Below, piece after piece: positions 1-10,964 of a stretch of 64,000 nucleotides of DNA. How positions within the stretch are numbered: the stretch's first letter is position 1; each line of letters starts with the position of its first letter. The position numbers were made by a program, and so were the translations under genes. A model generated the notes under the pieces. That model worked only from the letters and a program-made list of their open reading frames with translations. It made no database searches and was not told the DNA's origin. This DNA is from Symsagittifera roscoffensis (Eukaryota > Xenacoelomorpha > Acoela > Convolutidae), in the NCBI RefSeq assembly GCF_963678635.1, contig NC_087069.1, positions 34,677,090 to 34,741,089 of the forward strand, written 5' to 3'.

Positions 1-94
1 GAACATTAAGTCGATTGAATCACCAAATTCAACAGAAAAGGACTTGGACCAGCAGACGCCCAAAACCCCGATGAAACCAGATACTTTTTCAATC
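1..94 (+). repeat. Duplicated module A, copy 1
   Basis: These 94 bases recur, essentially identical, at 2371-2464. Here they are fused to module B (starting near 94). In the other copy they continue into a Gln/Pro-rich reading frame. The abrupt divergence marks a rearrangement junction. Confidence 0.85.
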
Positions 95-868
95 TGCAAG
101 TTGTTGTATGCGGCCGAAATTGACAAAAGAGATACAAGGATGGTTCTTTCGGCAACACCGAAGCTTGAGTTTGCTGCTATGAAGAGCAGTCTTAAAAGGA
201 TTCCAGAATCAAAACAACGATTCCAGAATGAGACGGAACAATACGACACAAGGCAATGGTGGTTTTAGACCCAGGTTCAACTCTCAGAAGTGGTCAATCA
301 CAAACGAGAGCTACAAATCCAAAAGGAAAAAATGGCGAAAATCTGACGCGTCATAACTGTGGTTCTTTCCTTCATTTCATGAAAAACTGTCCAGATGCGA
401 AACAAAAACAGGACGTTCTTGTTACAGAAACCACCAAGGATGTAGTTTTTATCACTTTTTCAGCCAGTCACACGGATATTGTATCTCAATCACCCGGTTC
501 TGCAATTTTGGACTTAGGTTGCACGGTGGTAGAATGTGGAAACCAATGGTTCTAGCGTTTTCAGTCCAGATTTTTGACTGACCAACACGTCAAGTTTGAG
601 AAAACCTCTTCTGTTATCATTTTTCGTGGCGGTGAGAAGATAAAACCTATATATGCGGCTGTTCTTCCCGTTACATTTGGACACAGAAGTGTGAAATTGC
701 GTGTACTTGTGATACCAGGAGGTTCACACTTTCTTCTCAGTCAAAAATCCATGGAAAAGGCCGGTTTCATATTGAATTGAGGAACCGCTGTATTAGATTT
801 CACGACCGAGTTGAATCTCACGCCAAGGAATTGTCAAGTTCCGGGCATATTGTTTGATGTGACGCCAA
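94..868 (+). pseudogene. Zinc-knuckle/retropepsin-like module B, copy 1
   Basis: A retroelement-like fragment. It shows a knuckle-like Cys/His cluster (HNCGSFLHFMKNCP) followed by a retropepsin-like active-site region (AILDLGCTVV) and a downstream protease-like stretch ending in LLSQKSMEKAG. The frame is broken by TAG at 553-555 and TGA at 778-780. The whole 775-bp block is repeated at 4706-5480 with only a few substitutions, including the same two stops, so it was already dead when duplicated. Aspartic protease of a retroelement is the likely origin. A Polinton origin is not supported by this piece alone. Confidence 0.6.
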
Positions 869-1039
869 GTAAAAAAACGAGAAGGAAAAACGAGAAGGAG
901 CAGAAAAAGACTCTGAATCGTACGGAATGCCCGATAAAGATTCAGACTCTGCAACGGCTGAGGACGAAAACAAAAATTGGCAAGATTTTAGCAGCTGAGA
1001 AAAAAACTATTGACAAGAAAATTTACAAGTAAAGGTCCA

Positions 1040-1900
1040 GCATTGTTTGGCAGTGTTAAGAATTTAAAAGAGGAATCAAAAATTTCACAAAATCGAAACA
1101 TTTTTTACAAACAGAGCCTGTATATACAAAACATCGAACAGTTCGTCGCAAAACACCACGCCTCAAGGGAATGGTTTATGACAGACGAAATATGGTCAAT
1201 TGATAAATTTGCAGATTACAACAAAAACATTAGATATCCTATGGTTGCAGTGGATTGCATGTCCCGCTATCTACGTGTACAACCATTGAAATCAAAGTAT
1301 GTCACCCCAACTGCTGAAGCATTCAAACAAATGACAAAAACAAAACAGCCAAAAAATCTGGGTAGATAAAGGCACAGAGTTCAAGGGTTCCTTCAAAACT
1401 TTGAGAAAAAGGGCATTAAATCATATACAACAGAGGATGAAAAAAAAACCGTTTTCGCGGAGAGGAACATTCGGTTACTAAAGGTTTTGAGGAACATTCG
1501 GTTACTAAAGGGTTTAATTAAGTATTTGGAGGACAAATGGACCTACTCATACATCGATAAGCTTCAAGATTTTGTCAACACTATTAACTCGAGAAAAAAC
1601 TGTGTTACCAAATTAGCCCCAAATAAATTTACCAAAAAGGACGTTCCACGTCTCATTTCATTAGGAGTTGAACAATCGCTGAAATTAAACCGCCGACCAA
1701 AGCTCTACGTTGGTGATTTTGTTAGAATAGCGGAAATTGACATTCCTTTTCCAAAAAGGATATAAACAAGATTCACTGACGAAGTTTTTGAAAAATTTGA
1801 CGTACCAACAAGAAATTCGCCAACTTATAACCTCATCTACGCTGATAAGGAACCAAGACAGGGTAAATTCTATGAGCCCGAACTAATCAGGGTATTGGAA
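1040..1900 (+). pseudogene. Polinton-type integrase, frameshifted
   Basis: Remnant of a retroviral-like (DDE) integrase. The first catalytic Asp region is near 1195 (DEIWSIDKFADY), the second is in WVDKGTEF near 1359-1380 in another frame, and the Glu is in AERN near 1460. A C-terminal SH3/chromo-like stretch follows (YVGDFVRIAEIDIPF, then PTYNLI and GKFYEPEL), typical of Maverick integrases. At least three frame changes are needed. A tandem duplication of about 27 bp (GAGGAACATTCGG... at 1462 and 1489) disrupts the region just after the Glu. It lies directly downstream of module B and upstream of a short unidentified frame. Confidence 0.65.
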
Positions 1901-2215
1901 GAGGAAGGATCAAATCAAACAATGTCTGACAGCTTTAGAAGCGAAAAAGATTCATTTAGCATTACACTGGTGTCATCGGCCTCAATGAACATTCTCATTG
2001 ACAACTCGCTAGCGAGCTTTAAACATCTGTTAAGCGAAGATATCGATCTACGACGATCTATTGAAAATCGTAGTCAAACAGTATTATCTCGGCGAACACT
2101 CAAGGCAAGTAGGATCTTGAATATCAGTGCGCTCCGACGCAGGATAGGTTTCAGTCACACAACAACACTCGTAGACCAGTTTTCTGCTTGGTATGAGGAT
2201 ACCAATTTGATCTAG
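1895..2215 (+). pseudogene. Unidentified frame downstream of integrase
   Basis: A 106-codon open frame with no ATG at its start that overlaps the end of the integrase remnant. It contains SITLVSSASMNILIDNSLASF and SEDIDL, resembling a short protein seen near integrase genes in some Polinton-like elements (recollection, not verified). The similarity stops around position 2060, after which the frame may be random. Function unknown. Confidence 0.3.
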
Positions 2216-2280
2216 CAAATAATTGGGTAATGATATGTGGTTTTTCTCTGTCGTCGAATTCTCTGCTTCCTGGATCAAGA

Positions 2281-2596
2281 TCGTTAAAAGGACTACGATT
2301 GTCAATCTATACCCTTCTACGAAAACCAGGAAGGTTCCATTAGAGACTTAGCAGAGCGAAACTCCTATTGGAACATTAAGTCGATTGAATCACCAAATTC
2401 AACAGAAAAGGACTTGGACCAGCAGACGCCCAAAACCCCGATGAAACCAGATACTTTTTCAATCACTCAGCAGCAGCAGATTTCTTCTTTTTCTAGCACT
2501 CAAAGACCCATTGCACCAAACTTAGTACCTGAGGCGCCACCGATCAATGCTTCCTATTCCACGAAAAAACGCAAACTGCAATTTAGAGATCTCTGA
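2281..2596 (+). pseudogene. Gln/Pro/Ser-rich C-terminal fragment
   Basis: An open stretch that includes module A copy 2 (2371-2464) and ends at TGA 2594-2596. Composition is low complexity (TQQQQISSFSSTQ) with a basic end (TKKRKLQ) resembling a nuclear localisation signal. No family recognised. It is probably the tail of the protein begun at 1895-2215 or of another Polinton structural protein. Confidence 0.3.
2371..2464 (+). repeat. Duplicated module A, copy 2
   Basis: Matches 1-94. Here it continues smoothly into a reading frame on both sides, so this is the more likely original context. Confidence 0.85.
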
Positions 2597-3739
2597 AAAC
2601 TCAAAAACTGTTTCCACCGAGTGTGCATCAGTTTAGAGGTTCTTGATTTACTTTGTTAAGTTTTTCTTTCAAATCATTCTGACTTTATTTTTGTATTTAT
2701 TTTGTTTTTGATTTTTTCTCAACTTAAAATTTGCTTTGTAATTTTTTCAGAAACCTTTGAAAGAACAAATCTCCAACAAATAAAATAATTTTTAAAAAAT
2801 TTAAGAGTCTCAAAATTTTGTTTAGAGCCAAATAACGTAATCAAAAACCAACCCCTGGTTTTGAACAGTAGTAGGTGACAAACTAAGCGTATGAAAACTG
2901 GCCGGTATATGCAAAACTGAACATGTTATTTCTATTCAAACCGAAACAAAAAAAGTATCCAAAACTTTTTACTTTTGTCAAAAAACTATCAAAAAAACTT
3001 CTTGAAATGCAACATTGCCTTATACTGTTGCTATAATGGTATTAGAGCTGTTGAAACCCGCAGTAATTTATTACAAGGCTTTTTGAGATGTAATTTTTGA
3101 GATATTGGAAAATCATTGAAAATCAAAGTTCGCTAAGTGTCGTTCGCTAGGAAGATGTGCTCAGAAATGGATGAAGTACTCAGCGGGGGCGTTTACGAGT
3201 TTAGGCAGACACGTTTCAAAAGATGTTTGGTGGTTTTTGAAAGCACTGAAATCCACGTAGTTTTTGAAAGCACTGCAAATCCACTGAGTCAAGGTCCCCA
3301 ACACCCTGCAGAGGAAACCATCTAAAAACAAAAGCTGAAACACTGCAAAGGACCAAACAGGCACCTGAATCAGTGAACAAGTACGCTGGATAGACGTATA
3401 TTGAATTTTAAACAATGAAAAAAAATTGACCTTTTGGCCTTTTCGATTTTTTAGAAGTTTGACAGAGGAAATTCCTTATGTTTATTTTTAACAAAGTTTG
3501 AATTGGTGCTTTATCACTTCTATGACGTTCATCAATAGCTGGACAACAGCAGCTTTTGTAGTTAGCTTGATCTATTAATCGAAACTATCAAGTTTATGAA
3601 TTGCAACATAACGCAAACCATTTGCAACTTAATCAAAAATTTTATTTTCGGATTTGATCATTTTTTAAAATTCTTTGTCAAAAACCGCCAATCATTTACA
3701 GCAACGCCTTTTATTGATCGCCTTGAAGTCGCTCCCTTT
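2597..3739. other. AT-rich stretch without recognisable gene
   Basis: About 1.1 kb with only short frames. The 62- and 84-codon overlapping frames at 3137-3415 on opposite strands have no family features. A 30-base near-repeat (tttttgaaagcactg) occurs twice near 3235 and 3260. Confidence 0.6.
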
Positions 3740-4675
3740 CGTTGCTGGTCTGACCTATGTTTACAGCTCAATTGTTGATTAACCAAACTCAGTGCAAGGC
3801 TTTCAGTGCAATCTACTTCTGGATGAGGTTTTTTGAAGTAAGTGCCGATGAACTGTTTGAAGCTACAAAACTTGTTTAGGAATTTCTTGGTTAATTAGGA
3901 AGTGAATCAATATTCTAAGATTCGACTTCAATATTCTAAGATTTACCTTAGGAAGCCACTCCTAGTTTGGCAATTAAGCAAATGATAAAGAAAGTCTGAA
4001 CATCTAAACAACTTTAATCGCAGCCGTAAAAAAAAACGGGAAACCATCAAAACTCTTTTGACTTGTAAAACAATATCTGCTTTATTTGAACTACAAGCCT
4101 TGTTTTCCGAAATTTCAAATTCTCAAAGAACAACCTCGCAATGACTACAAAAGTCGTACCTTGTAATCTCTGCCAAAAGAACATGAGTGACCGACGAAGC
4201 CTCCAAAACACATCTAATGGCTGTTACTAAGATCGATCTTGTCAAAACCGACAACATCTGTGGTCACTGTGAACTGGAAGATAAGTCACTTCGTGTCATT
4301 TGGGAACATGTGGTAGAGCGTCACAAAACAAATCGATGAGTCGGAACAAAGAAGAATTTGTCTCTACGACATGAATGTGTTCAACAAGGACCACGCGTAT
4401 GCTGCACATATGCGACGAAAACGGTTTGCCAGCATGGGACGTGAGTCGAGAAATCATCACTTCTACACAGCCTGTTGAGACAGCTTTTGATGGAGCAGTC
4501 AGGGTATACGACATAGTGCCCATGGAAAACGAAGTGGACTCACTAGCGCTATTCGTGACTAAGAGACGATATCGAAGAACTAATACATCAAAATACTATG
4601 TAAGGCCTCGAAAAGCTCAGTTGTCGGCAAAAGAAGTTCTTGAAAAAGAATAAGCAGATGGCACAGAAAAAGTAA
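3740..4675 (+). repeat. Duplicated module X, copy 1
   Basis: About 936 bp, nearly identical to 5880-6817. It includes an AT-rich leader and a zinc-finger coding part. Copy 1 has a TAA where copy 2 reads on (near 4651), and copy 1 has a small frame change near 4400. Copy 2 is therefore closer to the ancestral form. Confidence 0.85.
4141..4653 (+). pseudogene. Zinc-finger protein fragment, copy 1
   Basis: Coding part of module X. It shows VVPCNLCQKNMSDRRSL and ICGHCELEDKSL...HVVERH, i.e. two C2H2-like fingers in different frames, followed by the frame 4375-4653 (LPAWDVSREIITSTQPVET) with a basic patch (KRRYRRTNTSKYY). It ends at TAA 4651-4653. In copy 2 the same protein runs towards the DNA polymerase, so it may be the N-terminal part of that polymerase or a separate upstream protein. 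Confidence 0.45.
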
Positions 4676-4705
4676 CGGAATTGACCTACCTAACGCTTTG
4701 CTTGC

Positions 4706-5480
4706 CTGCAAGTTGTTGTATGCGGCCGAAATTGACAAAAGAGATACAAGGATGGTTCTTTCGGCAACACCGAAGCTTCAGTTTGCTGCTATGAAGAGCA
4801 GTCTTAAAAGGATTCCAGAATCAAAACAACGATTCCAGAATGAGACGGAACAATACGACACAAGGCAAGGGTGGTTTTAGACCCAGGTTCAACTCTCAGA
4901 AGTGGTCAATCACAAACGAGAGCTACAAATCCAAAAGGAAAAAATGGCGAAAATCTGACGCGTCATAACTGTGGTTCTTTCCTTCATTTCATGAAAAACT
5001 GTCCAGATGCGAAACAAAAACAGGACGTTCTTGTTACAGAAACCACCAAGGATGTAGTTTTTATCACTTTTTCAGCCAGTCACACGGATTTTGTATCTCA
5101 ATCACCAGGTTCTGCAATTTTGGACTTAGGTTGCACGGTGGTAGTATGTGGAAACCAATGGTTCTAGCGTTTTCAGTCCAGATTTTTGACTGACCAACAC
5201 GTCAAGTTTGAGAAAACCTCTTCTGTTATCATTTTTCGTGGCGGTGAGAAGATAAAACCTATATATGCGGCTGTTCTTCCCGTTACATTTGGACACAGAA
5301 GTGTGAAATTGCGTGTACTTGTGATACCAGGAGGTTCACACTTTCTTCTCAGTCAAAAATCCATGGAAAAGGCCGGTTTCATATTGAATTGAGGAACCGC
5401 TGTATTAGATTTCACGACCGAGTTGAATCTCACGCCAAGGAATTGTCAAGTTCCGGGCATATTGTTTGATGTGACGCCAA
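4706..5480 (+). pseudogene. Zinc-knuckle/retropepsin-like module B, copy 2
   Basis: Second copy of 94-868 with the same internal TAG and TGA. It is joined on its left to the end of module X and on its right (5481) to a different sequence than copy 1. The two copies differ at only a handful of bases, so the duplication is recent or has been homogenised. Confidence 0.6.
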
Positions 5481-5870
5481 AGTATGATAACATGCCATTG
5501 TTGCATCGCAAACCAGTGAAACTGCCGCTATAGAAATGGCAGCAGAAGGATTTGTTCTAATTCCGAAGCATATGTATATCAGAAAACAACCACCTGCTGC
5601 ACATATTTTGCATGACAGTTCCATCAAACATAAGAAACCGCAACTATCATATTTAAATCGTTTGAGACGCTAAATGCATCAACAACAACCACAACAACAG
5701 CAACTGATACTCCAGTCTTACCAACCCAAATCACCTATCATTGCCAATGCAGAAAACAATCCACAAGAACAAGTTCTCCTTCTCACTGAAGATGAAGCAA
5801 ACGAGATGTAAACAAGTGCTGAGCTTAGTGAGGCATTATCCACTGAACGTATCCTGTTAAACTTACAGCT
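5481..5870 (+). pseudogene. Unidentified Polinton-associated fragment
   Basis: A broken frame encoding EGFVLIPKHMYIRKQPPAA and later KKPQLSYLNRLRR, then a Gln-rich run (MHQQQPQQQQLILQ) and LSTERILLNLQLIQL. It looks like a small structural or regulatory protein of the element. I do not recognise the family. At least two stops interrupt it. It ends at the start of module X copy 2. Confidence 0.3.
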
Positions 5871-5879
5871 CATACAGCT

Positions 5880-6817
5880 CGTTGCTGGTCTGACCTATGT
5901 TTACAGCTCAATTGTTGATTAACCAAACTCAGTGCAAGGCTTTCAGTGCAATCTACTTCTGGATGAGGTCTTTTGAAGTAAGTGCCGATGAACTGTTTGA
6001 AGCTACAAAACTTGTTTAGGAACTTCTTGGTTAATTAGGAAGTGATTCAATATTCTAAGATTCGACTTCAATATTCGAAGATTTACCTTAGGAAGCCACT
6101 CCTAGTTTGGCAATTAAGCAAATGATAAAGAAAGTCTGAACATCTAAACAACTTTAATCGCAGCCGTAAAAAAAACGGGAAACCATCAAAACTCTTTTGA
6201 CTTGTAAAACAATATCTGCTTTATTTGAACTACAAGCCTTGTTTTCCGAAATTTCAAATTTCTCAAAGAACAACCTCGCAATGACTACAAAAGTCGTACC
6301 TTGTAATCTCTGCCAAAAGAACATGAGTGACCGACGAAGCCTCCAAAACACATCTAATGGCTGTTACTAAGATCGATCTTGTCAAAACCGACAACATCTG
6401 TGGTCACTGTGAACTGGACGATAAGTCACTTCGTGTCATTTGGGAACATATGGTAGAGCGTCACAAAACAAATCGATGAGTCGGAACAAAGAAGAATTTG
6501 TCTCTACGACATGAATGTGTTCAACAAGGACCACGCGTATGCTGCGCATATGCGAAACGAAAGCGGTTTGCCAGCATGGGACGTGAGTCGAGAAATCATC
6601 ACTTCTACACAGCCTGTTGAGACAGCTTTTGATGGAGCAGTCAGGGTATACGACATAGTGCCCATGGAAAACGAAGAGGACTCACTAGCGCTATTCGTGA
6701 CTAAGAGACGATATCGAAGAACTAATACATCAAAATACTATGTAAGGCCTCGAAAAGCTCAGTTGTCGGCAAAAGAAGTTCTTGAAAAAGAAAAAGCAGA
6801 TGGCACAGAAAAAGTAA
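5880..6817 (+). repeat. Duplicated module X, copy 2
   Basis: Matches 3740-4675 and is continuous on its right with the DNA polymerase remnant, so it is probably the original location. Confidence 0.85.
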
Positions 6818-6867
6818 TAACTATCTTCACCAATTACAAAATGCTTGCTGTTGACGTTCATGATTAG
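6281..6867 (+). pseudogene. Zinc-finger protein fragment, copy 2
   Basis: Same finger-containing protein as at 4141-4653. Its longest frame is 6511-6867 (118 codons): MNVFNKDHAYAAHMRN (a further finger-like segment), LPAWDVSREI, a basic patch, then KVITIFTNYKMLAVDVHD before a TAG. The sequence that follows (near 6930) reads SGWRIRRIDKF, a pattern found at the N-terminus of Polinton-type polymerases. This suggests a continuous finger-plus-polymerase protein before decay (inference). Confidence 0.45.
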
Positions 6868-9165
6868 ACCCCGCACCAATTCTTAGATTGCGTAGACCAA
6901 ATATTGTATAAAGTCCGTCAATATGCGTCGCATGGTAGCGGCTGGAGAATTCGACGGATTGATAAATTTGTCCTAAGAGTGGTGAAGTCCCCACCGATCA
7001 GGGGTTCACCGTGCTTGCCACTACCAGTCGACCTTTTGAAACACAAACGCTTCTTTCTTGAACATTCGCAATTATGAAGACGATAGGTGCTTTGAATACT
7101 GCTTCGTTGCTGAGTATCATCGGCAGAATAATATCCCGCTTAATCTTCGTACGATGCAAGGTAAAGAGGAGGAGAGAGTGAGCTTCTACGATTATCGCAG
7201 AAACTCAAGAGCGCACGAGCCAACTTGTGACTTTGTCTACTCAATGGGACTACCGGCTATTGGACGCTTCGAAATTCTCAATGAAGTGCAATGGAATGTC
7301 TTCAGGTTAGTTGCAATTTTTCATTACTAATTTTTTAATTGATGCGAACCTGTATCTAAGCATATCAGGACAATTGGTTGGCTGCACATTCGTTGAAGAA
7401 TTATTATGATGACTTAAACTTGTTAAAAAAAAAACATCATTCCAATTTTTTCTCTAGGTACAATGAGGAATCTTCTACCCTTGAGAGTGTCGAAATATCA
7501 GTCCAATGTTGTGGATTTGCTGCTTTTGAACGATATCGGCATGCATATCTACGAAGACACACGTTTTGTGGACAGTTGTAAATTCACGAACAGCTCACTA
7601 GATGAGCTGGCTCGAAATCTACCCGTGGACAAGTTCATATACCTCAATGAACTTTTTGCTAGCCGACCGGAAGAAGATAAAGCATTGATTCGACAAAAAT
7701 GTTACTGCCCTTACTCGTATGTTGACAGCCGTGCAAGATACACAGAAGATTTACTACCTGCACGGGACGAATGGACCAACAAGATGCAAGGAGGTGCTGC
7801 TAGTGTCAGTGAAAAAGAATAACAACATGCATGGTTTGTGTACACTCGTTTCGGTTTTCAGACGTTGGGCGAATACAGTTATTTGTACCTGACGACTGAT
7901 ACCTTGATTCTTGCATGCGTGTTTGAAGAGTTTACACGAGTCTGTTATGAAGCATATAAGCTAGATTGTGCTCAACATTTCACGGCTAGCAATCTCACAG
8001 GGGATGCTTTTTTGCGAACATGCAAGGCTGATCCTCATTTGCTCACTAATAAGGAGCACTTGGATATGGCAGAAAACCTGATCAGGGGAGGCATTGCCAG
8101 TGTTTTTGACAAAAGACTTGTTTCTGTCAACAAAAAAATTGTTAAAAAATTACGGCCCTAAACAGCCGATCACTTTCCTCTTCATGATAGACGCGAACAA
8201 CTTATATGGCGGGATTAGAGAAGTTTTCTCTTCCATTGAACTCATTAGAGTTTAAAGATTAAGTAAATACAGCCAAATATCTCAATACGAGCAGAGAATC
8301 CGAAATCAGATACATTTTGGACGTTGATCTTTTATATCCCGATCATCTGAACGATGCTCATTCGGATTACCCACTTGCCCCAACAAAACAAGTTTGTCCA
8401 AAATGTGGCTCAGTGAGCTTCAATTGGGCATGGTGAAAAAAATGAACCTTTCAGATAAAGTGGGCACAACGCCAAAGCTAACACAAAACTTTCCAAAGCA
8501 AAACTATACTATACACTCACTAACGCTTTAGCTCTATGTCAAACTTGGCTTGAAAACTGAGAAAGTAAAGCAAGTTCTGCAGTTCAGAGAGCAAAAATTT
8601 ATTGCACCATATGTTCAGTTGAACATTGAGCTCCGAAAAAAAAGCTACTACCAAGTTTGAATATGATTTCTTCAAGCAAACTATAAATAGTGCATTTGGA
8701 AAATTCTGCAAATCAAAAAGGAATCGACTAGTTGTAGATTTGTTGGGAACGCCGAAAAACAGCAACATCTATCACCGAAAAAAAGATTTAGCAGTGTAAA
8801 AATTATTTACCAAAAGTTGCTATCTTTAACCTCGAAACCTGTGAACAGTTAATGGGATAAGCTCACAATTTTCGATGCAACGATACTAGATTTGCCAAAA
8901 CTTTTTATGTTCCAGTTCCATTACAACATAATCAAGAAAATTTCGACGCAACTGTTTTATACTTGGACACTGATTGGTTCCTGCATGAAATCCGCAGCAA
9001 AGATCTCTACAATGAAATCGAGAAAAACCATGAACTGCGAAATCATTTTGGTTTTTCGAATCTACCAGCCACCGACCCCCTTTACAACAACGAGAATTTA
9101 CGGGTTACCCTCATATTTAAGGACGAGTTTGCTGGGTAGATCATACAGGAGTACGTGGGACTAAA
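6868..9165 (+). pseudogene. Protein-primed family B DNA polymerase, broken
   Basis: Remnant of a viral/Polinton DNA polymerase B that copies the element's DNA in the nucleus. In order: SGWRIRRIDKF near 6935; NIRNYEDDRCFEYCF at 7060; an exonuclease/linker region at 7463-7822 (LLLLNDIGMHIYEDTRF); YLTTDTLILACVFEEF and the RGGIASVFDKR segment at 7838-8161; palm motif A as DANNLYG near 8190; VDLLYPDHLNDAHSDYPLAP near 8320; motif B as NSAFGK near 8690; motif C as LDTDW near 8955 (usually DTDS). At least six frame changes or stops. The 7330-7460 interval interrupts the protein and could be a decayed intron or insertion. Confidence 0.75.
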
Positions 9166-9170
9166 GCCCA

Positions 9171-10960
9171 AACTATACAGCATTATTTCTTTTAGTAAGT
9201 TTCTTTTTAGTTTCCAATAACCATTTTAGAAAAAGGCAATAAAAACAATTCATAAGATTATGTAGTGGGGGAGGAAGGGAAGTATTTCTGTGAAAACGGT
9301 TTAAAAAAAACTGTTTAAAACTTGAACTAAATTGGTTGTATTTTTGTTTAGAACTTGACAAAAGAAGCGCCAAAGGCGTCTCCATATATACAAAACGAGA
9401 GCTAACCCATAATCAATACAAACAAGGTTTGACTTACAAACAAGGTTTGCTGGTCCGGTCAGAAAATGTGCGGATAAATTCTTGTAATCACAATTTACAA
9501 ACCATAATAACGAACAAAATTTCCCTGTGCGGGAGTTTGACAAAAGCGCTATAGACATGCAGACAGAGTAACTACGTCCTTTCGGACATAAACGTTTGCA
9601 TGAGGATATGTTCACAAAGGAAATTGGGCGCACCATGGACTGGGGCGAATACGACGTTGACGCGGTCACTCCCACCGACAATAGAAGGGAGGATTTAGCT
9701 GAAGCTATAGAAGTGCAGTGGGATATAACGTGGATCTTTTTACACCGCCAGATATGGGGTTCAATCAAACCACATACACTGTTCAAGAGCTAGAACAGGA
9801 TTTGGCCGATTTCGACCAACTGAGTGGGCAAAGAGTTCAGAAATAGCAGCGTACAATTGCCCCTATTTGGATATAGAGGCTCGAGAAAAAAGCGAGCCTG
9901 AAGAAATAAGACCACCTAACCCGCGGTGCTTAAATCGACGTGCTATATTATTAGAGGCTCTGACCAAGTTCTGATTATAAATGATTAGCTTTATAGTTTT
10001 TTTCGTTTAAGAAATAAGCTTTTCAAAATTGTTCTTTTGACCAAAATGTAAAATAATCAACTCTTACCGTGAGGGGGTAAACAAAACAACAATATAAACT
10101 TACCAAGATCATAGCAAAAACTATTTTTTCACACGTGGTGATAAAGATTACAAATAATCCACAATATAACGCGCGCGGTGAAAATTGAACTGACAAAGTC
10201 AAGGGAAAACATGCACCAACAAAACTTAATTCCATACCCGTTTCCAAAGAACGCCCAAAAAATGACCAGTTTCGACCCCCCTTAAAACATGCAAGACCGA
10301 AGAAAAAGGAGATTTAACCCCTTTGGGGGTTAAGAGTGGTCATTGCAACGGCACACCAAAAAACGAGGAGGGGGTTAAAAGTGGTCATTTTCTTAGTCAC
10401 TTTTACAATCTACTACCGAATTTTCGATTTGCCACGTAATTTTCAATATGCCAAAATTTGCCGCATAATTTTTCAGTGCAAAAAATTCATCAGATGCCGA
10501 GAAAAACGCAAACGCGAAACTTCAGGATAATATTTTGATTTAGTTCAAACTTGAAGGTCTGAATTATTTCAGAAATTCAATACGTTGTCCAATAAACTTG
10601 TTAAAAGCTATAGTTCTTTAAAATTTTGCGCTTGCCTTTTTGTCGGCGTTTTATGTGTTCTTTTCTTTTGAAAAATTGCATGTTAGATAGCGGCTTGAAG
10701 TTATATTCAAAAACTGACCTCTGAAAAAGCGCAATCATTTCAAATGCAATTTTGAAAACTCGGTTCTATTTTTAACCATTTCACCATCTCAAGGTCAAAA
10801 CTATTTCAGAAATTCAAGGCGTTGTTCGATAACTTTGTTAAAAGCTATTTGAAGTTCAAAATAGAAATTTAAATATAATCAGAAGCAAAGGGTTGAAACA
10901 GACAAAAATAATCTTAAAAAGCAACCTTCCAATTTTGAGCAACTTTTGTATGCAAATTTG
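9171..10960. other. Non-coding DNA with small palindromes; possible element tail
   Basis: No convincing gene. A short frame at 9596-9793 (EIGRTMDWGEYDVDAV) and the next frame to 9845 might be decayed element coding. Near 10314-10333 a short hairpin occurs (ttaacccc-ttt-gggggttaa), and a degenerate inverted repeat (aatgacca...ccccc at 10260 against ggggg...tggtcatt at 10371) surrounds it, as in a tiny MITE-like relic. The remainder is AT-rich and probably includes the 3' untranslated region of the EF-hand gene. Confidence 0.45.
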
Positions 10961-10964
10961 AGTT

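Larger units (their letters stand above)
1..9170 (+). mobile_element. Degraded, internally shuffled Polinton/Maverick-like region
   Basis: Contains broken genes resembling two Polinton hallmarks: an integrase with a DDE layout and a C-terminal region like Maverick integrases, and a protein-primed family B DNA polymerase with DANNLYG, NSAFGK and LDTD motifs. Every gene carries stops or frameshifts. Three modules are present twice (1-94/2371-2464, 94-868/4706-5480, 3740-4675/5880-6817), so the order seen is not the ancestral order. No long terminal inverted repeats were found, and the left end may lie outside the window. A retropepsin/zinc-knuckle module is embedded, which is not typical of Polintons and may come from another element. 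Assignment rests on motif recognition. Confidence 0.55.
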
